From Nocardioides sp. (GTDB lineage Bacteria; Actinomycetota; Actinomycetes; Propionibacteriales; Nocardioidaceae): 64,000 bases of DNA. The stretch is taken from NCBI GenBank assembly GCA_020636915.1, contig JACJWV010000016.1, positions 62,001-126,000 of the forward strand. Reading direction: 5' to 3'. A program made the translations under genes and the position numbers. Within the stretch, counting starts at the first letter, position 1. Each line of letters starts with the position of its first letter. The notes under the pieces are model-generated. The model was not told where the DNA came from, searched no databases, and saw only the letters and a list, made by a program, of their open reading frames with translations. This document shows positions 30,523-39,214 of this stretch, piece by piece.

Positions 30523-31440
30523 TCAGGCGGGCGCGGCCACCCAGAGCATCGGGTCGCCCCAGCCGAGCTCGTCCGCGCCGTGCTGGGCCAGGGCAAGGGC
30601 CACGAGCGTGCGCCGGTGTGCCGCGAAGGTCAGCACGTGGGCGATCATCCCGCCGTGCGTGAACACCTCCGCAGGCTCGCACAAGGCGTCGACGAACGTC
30701 TCGTCGAGCCGCCCGTGGTCGACGACGTCGTGGACGTGGGCGAGGTACGCCGGCCCCTCGACCGCCAGCCGGGAACGCATCGCGTCGAGCGGCTCGTGCT
30801 CCTCGACCGACCAGTCGTAGTCGCGGGTCGCCAGCGCCGCGTTCCACATGCCCATCTGCCCGACCAGCCGGGACAGCAACGAGCGGATCGTCTGCTCGTC
30901 CTCGTCGACGTCGAGCTCGATCGGCTGGTCCAGCTGGTCGTCGGAGAGCCGACCCGCGACGCGGATCATCTCCCCGGTCAGCCAGACGTGGTGCTCCACC
31001 ATCTTCGTGAGCAGGTTCATCGCGGTCACCTCGTTGCGTGAGGGCAGCCGGAGGCTGCCGGGTGGGTGGAAGTGCACGCCGCTCGGCGCGGCGAGCTGGA
31101 TGTGGCCGGGCCGCCGACGCCAGGCGGCCGGCGCGACGCCGTACGACCGGGTGAAGGCGCGGGTGAACGCCTCGTGGGAGCCGTAGCCGGCCTCGACCGC
31201 GATGTCGATCAGCGGCGCGGTCGTCGTGACCATCCGGTACGCCGCCCGCTCGAGCAGCACCCGGCGCCGCAACGCCTGCGGCGGCTCCCCCGCCACCGCC
31301 CGGACCACGCGGTCGAGGTGGTAGCGGGAGAAGTGCAGCCGGGCCGCCCGCTCGTCACCGGTCGACGCGTGGTCGTCGAGGGCCTCGGCGAGGTCGTCGA
31401 CGAACCGGGCGAACAGGTCCAGGTCGGTGGCGGTGGTCAT
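30523..31440 (-). CDS. AraC-family regulator with C-terminal DinB-like domain
   Basis: A 305-residue protein. The N-terminal ~105 residues are an AraC DNA-binding domain, first in the chain: HFSRYHLDRVVRAVAGEPPQ and then IDIAVEAGYGSHEAFTRAFT with SYGVAPAAWR. The C-terminal ~170 residues are helical, start MNLLTKMVEHHVWLTGEMIR, and carry spaced His residues like the DinB/YfiT four-helix metal-binding fold. I start at ATG 31440 (AGGA 8 nt upstream); an in-frame GTG at 31458 is an alternative. The target genes are unknown. It lies downstream of menD on the same strand, 48 bp away, and may be read with the men operon. Confidence 0.85.
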   Translation of the reverse strand: MTTATDLDLFARFVDDLAEALDDHASTGDERAARLHFSRYHLDRVVRAVAGEPPQALRRRVLLERAAYRMVTTTAPLIDIAVEAGYGSHEAFTRAFTRSYGVAPAAWRRRPGHIQLAAPSGVHFHPPGSLRLPSRNEVTAMNLLTKMVEHHVWLTGEMIRVAGRLSDDQLDQPIELDVDEDEQTIRSLLSRLVGQMGMWNAALATRDYDWSVEEHEPLDAMRSRLAVEGPAYLAHVHDVVDHGRLDETFVDALCEPAEVFTHGGMIAHVLTFAAHRRTLVALALAQHGADELGWGDPMLWVAAPA

Positions 31441-31488
31441 GACCCGATCCTGCGCCACCCGGAGCCGGACGTGCTTGATCCTGCTTGC

Positions 31489-33054
31489 TCAGGGCCGGAG
31501 CGCCCGGATCCGCTCGTCGAGCTCGCGGCGGTTGTCGCGGCGGACGACGGCCTCGACCACCTCGATCCCACCGTTGGGGCTGGCGAGCGCCTGCTCGAGC
31601 TCCGGCAGGCTGGTGACCCGCAGGTGCGGGGTCCGGGTGGCGGCACAGAGGGCGGCGAGGTCCACGCCGTGCGGGGTGCCGAAGAGGCGCTCGTACTGGT
31701 CGGCGTATGCCACCGCCCCCTGCTCGAGCATCGTGAAGATCGAGCCGCCGTCGTCGTTGGCGACCACGATCGTGAGGTCGGGCACCGGCTCGCCCGGGCC
31801 GATGACCAACCCGTTCGCGTCGTGCAGGAAGGTCACGTCGCCCATCAGCGCGAGCGCCCGCGTGCTGGCCGGGCGGGCCAGCGCGGCGCCGACGGCGGTC
31901 GAGACGGTGCCGTCGATGCCCGAGAGGCCTCGGTTGGCGAGCACCTTGCGACGCGCACCCACCCGGTAGCGCGGCACCATCAGGTCGAGGTCGCGGACCG
32001 GGCTCGACGCGCCCACCACCAGCAGGCCGCCCTCGGGCAGGGCGCGGGCGACGGCGCTGGCGACCTCGTGCGGCGTCAGGTCGCTCTCGGCGGCGAGCAG
32101 CGCGTCGAGCTGTCGGGAGACGCTCGCGTCGGCCGCGAGCCACTCCTCCAGCCAGGCCGGGTCGTCGGGCGCCTCGACGGCCGGCACCACGGGCAGCCGC
32201 TCGTCGACGGGGAAGGGCCGCTCGGTCCACACGCCGTACGCCGGGGTGTCGACGACCTGCACGTCCGGCCGCGCGAGCAGCTGGCTGACGGGCCGCGACA
32301 GCGTGGGGTGGCCGCAGACCACGACGCGCTCCACCTGGTCGCCCAGGGGGGAGGCGAGCAGGAGCCGGTAGGTGCGGATCGCGTTCGCGCCGGTGCGGGA
32401 GCCGCTCGACGGCTCGGCGAGCAGCGGCCAGCCGGCGCGCTCCGCGAGGACTCGGGCGGGCGGCCCCGCGTCGTCCCCGGCGACGACCACCGTGCGTGGT
32501 CCGGTCGGGAGCGTCAGGTGCACGGCCGGCCGGACCCGCTGCAGCGGGGTGCCGGGACGGACGTCGGGCGCCCACCGGTCCTCCGGCACCAGCGGCTCGT
32601 CGAGCGGGACGTTGAGGTGCACCGGCCCGGCCACCAGCAGGTCGACCTCGGCGCTCGCGTCCTGGGTGGCCACCAGCGGCCCGAAGACGCCGACCTGGTC
32701 GGTGGTCTGGTTGGCACCGGTGCCGCGCAGCCGGGCCGGACGGTCCGCGGTGACCACCACGAGGTCGACGCCGGCGTGGGCGGCCTCGAGGACGGCCGGG
32801 TGCAGGTTGGCGACCGCGGTGCCGGACGTGCACACGACGGCGGCCCGGCGGTGGTTGCGCGAGAGACCGAGCGCGAGGAACCCGGCGGTGCGCTCGTCGA
32901 TGCGGGTATGGAGCCGCACGAGGCCGGCGGCCGCGGCGTCGTAGGCCGCGAAGGACAGCGGTGCGTTGCGGGAGCCCGGGCAGACCACGACCTCGGTGAC
33001 GCCCGCCTCGACGAGCGCGGTCAGGACGGACCGGGCGAGGGCGGTGGCGCTCAT
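31489..33054 (-). CDS. menD: SEPHCHC synthase (menaquinone synthesis)
   Basis: A 521-residue ThDP enzyme joining isochorismate and 2-oxoglutarate-derived succinic semialdehyde. The N-terminal Pyr domain has VVVCPGSRNAPLSFAAYD and the DERTAGFLALGLSR glutamate region. The PP domain shows GDVTFLHDANGL (GDxxFxHDxN) and VVANDDGGSIFTMLEQG, both diagnostic of MenD. Start ATG 33054 overlaps the menC stop by 4 bp. It is third in the menE-menC-menD operon and depends on 2-oxoglutarate, as does KorAB. Confidence 0.95.
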   Translation of the reverse strand: MSATALARSVLTALVEAGVTEVVVCPGSRNAPLSFAAYDAAAAGLVRLHTRIDERTAGFLALGLSRNHRRAAVVCTSGTAVANLHPAVLEAAHAGVDLVVVTADRPARLRGTGANQTTDQVGVFGPLVATQDASAEVDLLVAGPVHLNVPLDEPLVPEDRWAPDVRPGTPLQRVRPAVHLTLPTGPRTVVVAGDDAGPPARVLAERAGWPLLAEPSSGSRTGANAIRTYRLLLASPLGDQVERVVVCGHPTLSRPVSQLLARPDVQVVDTPAYGVWTERPFPVDERLPVVPAVEAPDDPAWLEEWLAADASVSRQLDALLAAESDLTPHEVASAVARALPEGGLLVVGASSPVRDLDLMVPRYRVGARRKVLANRGLSGIDGTVSTAVGAALARPASTRALALMGDVTFLHDANGLVIGPGEPVPDLTIVVANDDGGSIFTMLEQGAVAYADQYERLFGTPHGVDLAALCAATRTPHLRVTSLPELEQALASPNGGIEVVEAVVRRDNRRELDERIRALRP

Positions 33055-33992
33055 GAGGAGCGATCCTGCCGCACGTCGCGGACCTCGGCGAGCCGGGCCC
33101 GCCAGTGCGCGACGCGGCCGGGACCGGCGACCAGCAGCGACTCGTCGACCGTCGGCACGCGCACCGGCAGCACCCCGCCGACCGGCAGCAGCGGGTCGGT
33201 CACGACGTCGCGCTCGAGCAGCTGGACGGTCGCCAGGCCGCACGCGTACGGCAGCGCGGGCAACGCGGCTGCGAGCGCCACCCCGGCGGCGATCCCGACG
33301 CTGGTCTCGAGCGCGGACGAGACGACGACGGGCAGCCCGATGTCTTCCGCGATCCGCAGGCAGGCGCGGACCCCACCCAGCGGCTGGACCTTGAGCACGG
33401 CGACGTCGGCCGCCTCGAGGTCGCGGACCCGGTAGGGGTCGTCGACGCGGCGGATCGACTCGTCGGCTGCGATCGGGACGTCGACCGCGCGTCGTACGGC
33501 GGCGAGCTCCTCGACGTGCGGACACGGCTGCTCGACGTACTCCAGGCCGCCGGCGGCGCGGTCGAGCACGCCGATGGCGGCGACCGCGGCATCGACGTCC
33601 CAGCCACCGTTGGCGTCGACCCGGACCCGGCCGTCCGGACCGATCGCGTCGCGGACCGCCTCGAGCCGGGCCTGGTCGTCGGCGAGGGTCTGGCCGGGCT
33701 CGGCGACCTTGACCTTCGCCGTGCGGCACCCGCCGTCGCGGACGATGCGGTGGGCCTGCTCGGGCCCGACCGCGGGCACGGTCACGTTGACCGGGACCAC
33801 GCTCCGCAGCGGAGCCGGCCAGTCACCGGACGCGGCCTCCTCGGCGCAGCGCAGCCACGGCTCCGCGACGACCGGGTCGTACTCGAGGAACGGGCTCCAC
33901 TCCCCCCAGCCGGCCGGTCCTGGGAGGAGCACGCCCTCGCGCACGGTGATGCCGCGGAAGCGGGTCCGCATGGGCAGGGACCAGACCCTCAC
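33051..33992 (-). CDS. menC: o-Succinylbenzoate synthase
   Basis: A 313-residue enolase-superfamily enzyme that dehydrates SHCHC to o-succinylbenzoate. The KxK motif is in TAKVKVAEPGQ near residue 108. The metal ligands D, E and D appear in VDANGGWD, YVEQPC and AADESIRR. A second-side Lys is in VLKVQPLGG. Start GTG 33992 overlaps the menE stop (GTGA). The frame is open upstream but that is inside menE. The short actinobacterial form is normal. Confidence 0.93.
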   Translation of the reverse strand: MRVWSLPMRTRFRGITVREGVLLPGPAGWGEWSPFLEYDPVVAEPWLRCAEEAASGDWPAPLRSVVPVNVTVPAVGPEQAHRIVRDGGCRTAKVKVAEPGQTLADDQARLEAVRDAIGPDGRVRVDANGGWDVDAAVAAIGVLDRAAGGLEYVEQPCPHVEELAAVRRAVDVPIAADESIRRVDDPYRVRDLEAADVAVLKVQPLGGVRACLRIAEDIGLPVVVSSALETSVGIAAGVALAAALPALPYACGLATVQLLERDVVTDPLLPVGGVLPVRVPTVDESLLVAGPGRVAHWRARLAEVRDVRQDRSS

Positions 33993-34987
33993 GAGCCCTC
34001 CCGGGCCAGGTCCCGGAGCCGCAGCCGGTCGGCCTTGCCGTTGTCGAGCATCGGGATCGTCTCGAGTCGCACGAGCTGGCGCGGCGCCCAAGAGCGGGGG
34101 TGCCGCTCCCCCACCCAGTCCCGGGCCTGGTCGATGTCGATCCCGCCGACCACGAAGGCGACGACGCGGTTGCCCCACTCGGGGTCGGGCACCCCGAGCA
34201 CCTCGGCGGCACGGACCGACGGGTGCTCGCGCAGCCGGGCGGCGACGGCCGCGGCGGGGACGTTGACCCCGCCGCTCACGACCATGTCGTCGAGGCGGCC
34301 CAGGACCTGCAGCCGACCGTCCTCGTCGAGGCGGCCGGCGTCGGAGGTCAGGAACCACCCGTCGACGAGCACCTCGGCCGTGCGCTCCGGGTCGCCGTCG
34401 TACCCGGCGAACAGCACCGGCCCGCCGAGGCGGATCCGGCCGTCCTCGCCGATCGCGACACCGACCCCGTCCAGCGGCAGCCCGTCGTAGACGCACCCGC
34501 CGGCGGTCTCGGCCGAGCCGTAGGTCGCCACCACCTGCACGCCCTCGGCCTCGGCGCGTCCGCGCAGGCGCGCGTCGATCGGGCCGCCGCCGAGCAGCAC
34601 GGTGTGGAAGGTCCGGAGGGCGTCGGCATCGGTGTCGAGCAGCCGGTGCAGCTGGGTCGGGACCAGGGAGACGAACCGGTCGACGTCGCCCATCGCGGTG
34701 GCAGCAGCAGCGAGACCGTCGTGGTCGTCGAGCAGCACGGGCTCCTCGCCCGCGACCAGCGACCGGCACACGACCTGGAGCCCGGCGACGTACGACGGGG
34801 GCAGGGCCAGCAGCCACCGACCGCTCGCCCCCAGCCTCCGGGCGCTGGCCTCCACCGAGGCCAGCACGGCGGCGCGCGGCAGGAGCACGCGCTTGGGAGC
34901 GCCCGTCGACCCGGAGGTCTCGACCACCCACGGGTCCGGGTCGTCCGCCGCGAGCCAGGCGTCGAGCGCGCGGACGACTGAATTCAC
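33989..34987 (-). CDS. menE: o-Succinylbenzoate-CoA ligase
   Basis: A 332-residue adenylate-forming ligase that activates o-succinylbenzoate with CoA. The P-loop is VETSGSTGAPKRVLLPR near residue 22, followed by ATYGSAETAGGCVYDG, the hinge LGRLDDMVVSGGVNV and the catalytic Lys in DNGKADRLRLRDL. It is shorter than the 450+ residues of other bacteria because the N-terminal subdomain is reduced, as in other actinobacterial MenE proteins. GTG 34987 is first in the menE-C-D operon, with TAGCGT 7 nt upstream. It diverges from an MFS gene with only 36 bp between starts. Confidence 0.92.
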   Translation of the reverse strand: MNSVVRALDAWLAADDPDPWVVETSGSTGAPKRVLLPRAAVLASVEASARRLGASGRWLLALPPSYVAGLQVVCRSLVAGEEPVLLDDHDGLAAAATAMGDVDRFVSLVPTQLHRLLDTDADALRTFHTVLLGGGPIDARLRGRAEAEGVQVVATYGSAETAGGCVYDGLPLDGVGVAIGEDGRIRLGGPVLFAGYDGDPERTAEVLVDGWFLTSDAGRLDEDGRLQVLGRLDDMVVSGGVNVPAAAVAARLREHPSVRAAEVLGVPDPEWGNRVVAFVVGGIDIDQARDWVGERHPRSWAPRQLVRLETIPMLDNGKADRLRLRDLAREGS

Positions 34988-35000
34988 GCGACCCACGCTA
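34988..35000 (-). promoter_or_regulatory. Leaderless -10 of menE-menC-menD
   Basis: Minus-strand TAGCGT (35000-34995), 7 nt, then GTG 34987. It lies in the 36-bp divergent gap with the MFS gene. Confidence 0.5.
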
Positions 35001-35023
35001 TCCGTGCGTGATGGGATGCCCCG

Positions 35024-36268
35024 GTGCCCACCCGTCTGGACCGGTTCCTGCCGCCGACCCCGCTCGCACGGCGGCTGTCGCTGCAGTCGGTCCTGTTCGC
35101 GACGGGCGAGGGCGCCTTCATCACCGGCAGCGCCGTCTTCTTCACCCAGATCGTGGGGCTCAGCGCCGCCCAGGTCGGACTCGGCCTGACCATCGCGGGC
35201 GCCGTGACCTTCGCGTTCGCGGTGCCGCTCGGCAAGCTCGCGGACCGGGTCGGGCCGCGACGGCAGTGGGCCGCCGCCGCCTTCGTGGGCGCCGCGCTCT
35301 ACCTGCTGTGGCCCTTCATCGGCAGCTTCCCGGCGTTCCTGCTGATGACGGTCGCCATCGAGCTGGTCGGCAACGCGGGGTGGTCCGGGCGAGGTGCCTA
35401 CACGATCGACGTCTTCCCGCACGACGAGCGGGTGCGGTCCCTGGCATTCATGCGCGCGGCGCTGAACATCGGCTTCACGCTCGGCGCGATGATCGGCGGC
35501 CTCGCCCTCGCCTTCGACAGCGACACCCTCGTGCGCGCCGTGCCGTGGGTGACCGCCGCGATCCTCTTCGCGAACGCAGCCTTCATCACCCGGCTCCCCG
35601 ATGCCGAGCACGACCGCGTCGTGCGGTCCCCGGCCGAGAAGGCGCTGCGGGGAAGTGCGCTGCGCAACCGGGGCTTCTTGTCCCTCTCGATCCTCGACGG
35701 TGTCCTCGGCACCAACCAGGTGCTCCTCAACGTCGTCATCCCCCTCTGGCTCGTGCAGGCGACCGATGCTCCGCACGTGCTCCTGGCCTGGCTGTTCGGC
35801 ACCAACACCGTGCTCGCGGTGCTGCTCCAAGTGCCGGCCGCGCGCGGGGTCAACTCGGTCTCGACCTCGCTGCGGGCCGCGCGCATCAGCGGCGCGTTCT
35901 TCGTCCTCTCCTGCTTCGTCGTGCTCGTCACCCACGACACGATCGGGTGGGTCACGATCGTGCTGGTCTGGCTCGGCCACGTCACCGTCACCGGCGCCGA
36001 GCTCTTCCAGTCGGCCGGCCACTGGGGCTTCCTCTCCGAGCTCTCGGACCCCGAGCGCCGCGGGGAGTACCAAGGGGTCTCCCAGCTCGGCACGACCCTC
36101 GGCAGCGTGTGGGCACCGGCGGCCTTCACCTACCTCGCGCTGGAGTGGGGGGCGACCGGCTGGATGCTCATCGCCGCTGTCATCGTGATCGCCGTGCTCG
36201 GCATGGGTCCGGCGGCCCGCGCCGCCGGCCGCTACCTGGCGCGCACCGGGCAGCCCACGGCTGCTTGA
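35024..36268 (+). CDS. Major facilitator superfamily transporter
   Basis: A 414-residue, 12-helix carrier. The MFS signature between helices 2 and 3 is [13 protein letters not shown] near residue 68. The polar loop between helices 6 and 7 contains [16 protein letters not shown]. It resembles drug-efflux-type carriers, but no substrate can be named. GTG 35024 is the only start that keeps the first helix and leaves the divergent men promoter intact. menA follows after 10 bp, so the two may be cotranscribed. Confidence 0.85.
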   Translation: MPTRLDRFLPPTPLARRLSLQSVLFATGEGAFITGSAVFFTQIVGLSAAQVGLGLTIAGAVTFAFAVPLGKLADRVGPRRQWAAAAFVGAALYLLWPFIGSFPAFLLMTVAIELVGNAGWSGRGAYTIDVFPHDERVRSLAFMRAALNIGFTLGAMIGGLALAFDSDTLVRAVPWVTAAILFANAAFITRLPDAEHDRVVRSPAEKALRGSALRNRGFLSLSILDGVLGTNQVLLNVVIPLWLVQATDAPHVLLAWLFGTNTVLAVLLQVPAARGVNSVSTSLRAARISGAFFVLSCFVVLVTHDTIGWVTIVLVWLGHVTVTGAELFQSAGHWGFLSELSDPERRGEYQGVSQLGTTLGSVWAPAAFTYLALEWGATGWMLIAAVIVIAVLGMGPAARAAGRYLARTGQPTAA

Positions 36269-36278
36269 ATCTCTCCTC

Positions 36279-37166
36279 GTGGCAACCTCCCGTCCTCGGC
36301 CGGCTCAGTGGCTCGCCGGGGCCCGTCCCCGCACGCTCCCCGCTGCCGTCTCACCGGTGCTCGCCGGGACCGGCGTGGCGGCGTACGTCGACTCCTTCGT
36401 GTGGTGGAAGGCGCTGCTCGCGCTCGTGGTGGCCCTCGCCCTGCAGGTGGCGGTCAACTACGCCAACGACTACTCCGACGGCATCCGCGGCACCGATGCC
36501 GACCGGGTCGGACCGATGCGGCTGGTCGGCTCGGGCACGGCCTCTCCGGGCGCGGTGAAGCGAGCGGCGTACCTCGCCTTCGCGGTGGCGGGCGCGGCCG
36601 GGCTCGTGCTCGCGGCGACGACCGCGTGGTGGCTGGTCCTCGTCGGCCTGGTCTCGGTGCTCGCCGCGTGGTTCTACACCGGCGGCTCGCGACCCTACGG
36701 CTACCTCGGGCTGGGCGAGGTCATGGTGTTCGTGTTCTTCGGGCTCGTCGCGGTGATCGGCACGACCTACGTGCAGGCCGAGACGTGGGAGTGGGCGGCG
36801 CTGTACGCCGCGATCGGCGTCGGTGCGCTCGCCTGCGCGATCCTGGTGGCCAACAACCTGCGCGACATCCCGACCGACGTCGTGGCCGGGAAGCGGACCC
36901 TGGCCGTGCTGCTCGGCGACCGTCGAACCCGCCTGCTCTACGTGCTCCTCGTCGTCCTCGCGGCCGCGGCCGTGCTCGCCGTCGCCGCGGTCACCTCGTG
37001 GTGGGCGCTGGTCGGCCTCGGCTTCCTGGTGCTCGCCGTGCCGGCGTGCCGCACCGTGCTCTCCGGCGCCGGCGGGCCCGGGCTCATCCCGGTGCTGCAG
37101 TCGACCGGGCTCGCCGAGCTGGCGTGGGCGGCGCTGGTGGCCGCTGCCCTGGTCGTCTCCTCCTGA
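36279..37166 (+). CDS. menA: 1,4-Dihydroxy-2-naphthoate polyprenyltransferase
   Basis: A 295-residue membrane prenyltransferase (UbiA superfamily) that joins DHNA with the polyprenyl diphosphate made by the synthase at 5153-6157. The two Asp-rich motifs are [18 protein letters not shown] near residue 65 and [20 protein letters not shown] near 190. The N-terminal [20 protein letters not shown] is typical of MenA. Eight to nine helices are visible. GTG 36279 follows the MFS stop closely. Confidence 0.94.
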   Translation: MATSRPRPAQWLAGARPRTLPAAVSPVLAGTGVAAYVDSFVWWKALLALVVALALQVAVNYANDYSDGIRGTDADRVGPMRLVGSGTASPGAVKRAAYLAFAVAGAAGLVLAATTAWWLVLVGLVSVLAAWFYTGGSRPYGYLGLGEVMVFVFFGLVAVIGTTYVQAETWEWAALYAAIGVGALACAILVANNLRDIPTDVVAGKRTLAVLLGDRRTRLLYVLLVVLAAAAVLAVAAVTSWWALVGLGFLVLAVPACRTVLSGAGGPGLIPVLQSTGLAELAWAALVAAALVVSS

Positions 37167-37194
37167 GCGCGCTCCCGCGTCACCGGCACGGACG

Positions 37195-37206
37195 TAGGCT
37201 CCAGAC
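37195..37206 (+). promoter_or_regulatory. Leaderless -10 of the 43-residue membrane peptide gene
   Basis: TAGGCT (37195-37200), 6 nt, then ATG 37207. Confidence 0.5.
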
Positions 37207-37338
37207 ATGTTCTGGGTGATCGTGCTCGTGCTCGTCGCGGCCGTGCTCGCCTACCGCTGGCGGGTGCCGCTGCTCGCGAAGGTACTCGGCCAGTCGCCCG
37301 ACCGCATCCAGCGTCAGCTCGGCCGCCGCAAGCGCTGA
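37207..37338 (+). CDS. 43-residue single-helix membrane peptide
   Basis: A small gene supported by a leaderless promoter placed exactly at its ATG and by strong coding character. The product has one N-terminal membrane helix (FWVIVLVLVAAVLAYRW) followed by a basic cytoplasmic tail ending QRQLGRRKR. I do not know a named family. It lies between menA and a DUF4229 gene, which converges on it with a 13-bp gap. Small membrane proteins of this layout often bind larger membrane enzymes, but here that is speculation. Confidence 0.6.
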   Translation: MFWVIVLVLVAAVLAYRWRVPLLAKVLGQSPDRIQRQLGRRKR

Positions 37339-37351
37339 CGTCGCAGCACCA

Positions 37352-37645
37352 CTAGCTCGAGGGCGGCGCCGGCGCCGACGGGTCGTCGTCGACGTCCTCC
37401 TTGGCCTTCATCTCCTCGAACCTCGTGCCCATCCGCTCGGCGCGGGTCTGCACGTTGCGGGCCAGCGCCTCGCGCTGGGGGTTGAGCACGAAGTAGGAGC
37501 CGATCCCGCTCACCAGCAGCGCGATCACCAGCGACCAGAAGATCGGCACCGAGTCGGTGAAGAGGAACCACAGCCCGACCACGATCCCGAAGGACGCGGC
37601 GAAGAGCAGCAGCCGCAGGGCGGTGTAGATCACGAACTCCTTCAC
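37352..37645 (-). CDS. DUF4229 membrane protein
   Basis: A 97-residue protein with two hydrophobic segments (about residues 8-30 and 34-53, the latter WSLVIALLVSGIGSYFVL). These are followed by a charged helix with LNPQREALARNVQTRAERM and an acidic Pro-rich end. The pattern matches DUF4229, small actinobacterial membrane proteins of unknown function usually found near menA. Start GTG 37645 has TACCCT 6 nt upstream. It diverges from a second small membrane gene. Confidence 0.8.
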   Translation of the reverse strand: MKEFVIYTALRLLLFAASFGIVVGLWFLFTDSVPIFWSLVIALLVSGIGSYFVLNPQREALARNVQTRAERMGTRFEEMKAKEDVDDDPSAPAPPSS

Positions 37646-37657
37646 GGTTTCAGGGTA
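37646..37657 (-). promoter_or_regulatory. Leaderless -10 of the DUF4229 gene
   Basis: Minus-strand TACCCT (37657-37652), 6 nt, then GTG 37645. It is back-to-back with the next promoter, 19 bp away. Confidence 0.5.
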
Positions 37658-37676
37658 GGCGTGACCAGGTCGTGCC

Positions 37677-37688
37677 TACTCTGGGGGT
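37677..37688 (+). promoter_or_regulatory. Leaderless -10 of the 65-residue membrane protein gene
   Basis: TACTCT (37677-37682), 6 nt, then GTG 37689. Confidence 0.5.
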
Positions 37689-37886
37689 GTGCTGAAGTTC
37701 CTGCTCCTCGTGATCCTCGTCGCGGTCGCGGTCTACCTGACGACCCGCGCGGTCCAGCGACGCGGGGAGATGCCGGCACCTCGTCGGCCGCGCCCCGCCC
37801 CTCCGCGGGTGCTCGGCCCCGACGACGACCCCGACTTCCTGCGCGACCTCGACCGCAAGCGCAAGCACCCGGAGGACCCGGAGTAA
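37689..37886 (+). CDS. 65-residue membrane-anchored protein
   Basis: One N-terminal helix (KFLLLVILVAVAVYLTTRAV) and a 40-residue tail that is Arg/Pro-rich and then acidic/basic (DDDPDFLRDLDRKRKHPEDP). No family is recognised, although proteins of this shape are frequent next to DUF4229 genes in actinobacteria as I recall. The leaderless promoter fixes the GTG start. Downstream is a mosaic of intergenic repeats. Confidence 0.65.
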   Translation: MLKFLLLVILVAVAVYLTTRAVQRRGEMPAPRRPRPAPPRVLGPDDDPDFLRDLDRKRKHPEDPE

Positions 37887-37926
37887 GCCCCGGCCCGAAG
37901 GGTCGGGTGCGCGGCTCCGGGAGGAG

Positions 37927-38059
37927 CCGAGTCGGCGGAAACGGACCGGAGGAGCGCAGCTTCGGGGTCCCTGCGGGCTTGTGGCGGAGGAGCGGAGCGG
38001 GGGAGCCAGAAGGTCGCGGGGTGAAGCGGTGCGGGGGAGGACGGCTTGCGCCGACTCGG
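37927..38059. repeat. Family A repeat copies in inverted arrangement
   Basis: CCGAGTCGGCGG (37927-37938) and GCGCCGACTCGG (38048-38059) are opposite-facing copies of the family A core about 110 bp apart. Between them lies purine-rich GGAGGAGCGGAGCG-type DNA with no gene. The whole 37887-38182 gap (296 bp) is repeat mosaic. Confidence 0.6.
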
Positions 38060-38120
38060 CGATCGACCCACGGTCCGCGGAGGCCCGCGGCATGCTCGCG
38101 GGCGGCCGCGGGTGCGAGTT

Positions 38121-38204
38121 CTGTCGGCCGGCCGACGAAACCCGGGGCGGGACGACGAAGCTTCGTCGTCCCGGATCGGAATTCATCGGCCGGCCGACGA
38201 AACT
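38121..38204. repeat. Family C composite palindromic element
   Basis: A 26-bp perfect palindrome (38148-38173; half-site CGGGACGACGAAG) is followed, 34 bp from start to start, by a 20-bp near-perfect palindrome TTCATCGGCCGGCCGACGAA (38182-38201). A related TGTCGGCCGGCCGACGAA copy precedes them at 38122. The same two-palindrome layout recurs at 56898-56952. The second palindrome overlaps the 3' end of ccsB and provides its stop codon. Confidence 0.85.
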
Positions 38205-39214
38205 CCTCCGGCGCCTGGCGCCTCCGCGGTCACCAGCGCAGGAGCGCCCCCGGCATACGAGTGCTGCGACGTCGTGGAAAAGTAGTTGATCCCGATGAAG
38301 TTGAACCACAGCGTGGCGGTGCCGACCAGCGCCAGGATCGCGGCGTTGCGGCCCTTCCACCCGGCGGTGGTGCGGGCGTGGAGGTACGCCGCGTAGACGA
38401 CCCAGGTGATGAAGGCCCACACCTCCTTGGGGTCCCAGTTCCAGTACGACGACCACGCCTGGTGCGCCCAGATGGGGCCGGTGATGAGCACCGCGAAGGT
38501 CCACACCGGGAAGCCGAAGGCGTGCAGGCGGTAGGACACCCGGTCGAGCACCTCGGGCTGGGGCAGCCGCGCGACGTACCCCGTCGTCGTGTCGGGGCGG
38601 CGCGCCTTGACCAGGTAGAGCGCCGAGGTGATGCCGCCGAGGGTGAACGCGCCGGTGGCGATGATCGCCGACACGACGTGGATGACCAGCCAGTAGGACG
38701 ACAGGGCCTCGGTCAGCGGGGCGACCGGCGCGTAGAGCCAGGTGACCGCGACCATGAGGACGGCCAGCACGAAGGTGAGGACAACCGGCGCCATCCAGGC
38801 CAGGTTCAGCCGGCGGTAGAGCACGACGTAGAGGAACGCGACCACGAAGGTGCCGGTCAGCGTGAACTCGTACATGTTGCCCCAGGGCACCCGGTTCGGG
38901 TCCGCCGCCATGCCCCGCGCGACCAGGGCGACGAGCTGGACGGCGACCGCGATGCAGGTGAGCAGGTAGCCCAGCCGGCCGAACATGGCCGTCCGCCGGG
39001 CGGTCGGCTCGTCGACGCCCGGGTCGTCCGGACCGGTGGCGACCGCGATCCCTCCGGGCACGTCACGGGAGTCGACCGAGGCCGACCCGGCCGCGACGGG
39101 CACCTTGCGCAGTGCCGCCCACTCGACCAGGTGGGCCAGCAGGGCGAGGAAGTAGACGAGGCCGCAGGCCGCCACGGCCTGGTTGCTGAGGCTCTCCCAC
39201 GCGGCGTCGGTCAT
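38183..39214 (-). CDS. ccsB: Cytochrome c biogenesis protein CcsB (CcsA/ResC type)
   Basis: A 343-residue multi-helix heme handler of System II cytochrome c maturation, partner of ResB. The heme motifs are present: WGNMYEFTLTGTF and YWNWDPKEVWAFITW, the WWD-type domain, with conserved His in HVVSAI and HAFGFPVW. Homologs usually end soon after the HSYAG motif. Here about 20 extra residues follow, and the last (VSSAGR plus TGA) are encoded by the family C palindrome, so the repeat appears to have replaced the native end. ATG 39214 is preceded by GGGGA. It is the last gene of the hemL-to-ccsB run. Confidence 0.9.
   Translation of the reverse strand: MTDAAWESLSNQAVAACGLVYFLALLAHLVEWAALRKVPVAAGSASVDSRDVPGGIAVATGPDDPGVDEPTARRTAMFGRLGYLLTCIAVAVQLVALVARGMAADPNRVPWGNMYEFTLTGTFVVAFLYVVLYRRLNLAWMAPVVLTFVLAVLMVAVTWLYAPVAPLTEALSSYWLVIHVVSAIIATGAFTLGGITSALYLVKARRPDTTTGYVARLPQPEVLDRVSYRLHAFGFPVWTFAVLITGPIWAHQAWSSYWNWDPKEVWAFITWVVYAAYLHARTTAGWKGRNAAILALVGTATLWFNFIGINYFSTTSQHSYAGGAPALVTAEAPGAGGVSSAGR

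Noticed and set aside
37981..38289. Apparent ~100-residue gene in the repeat mosaic before ccsB
   Set aside because: It is composed of family A and C repeats, has no ribosome site and overlaps ccsB antisense.
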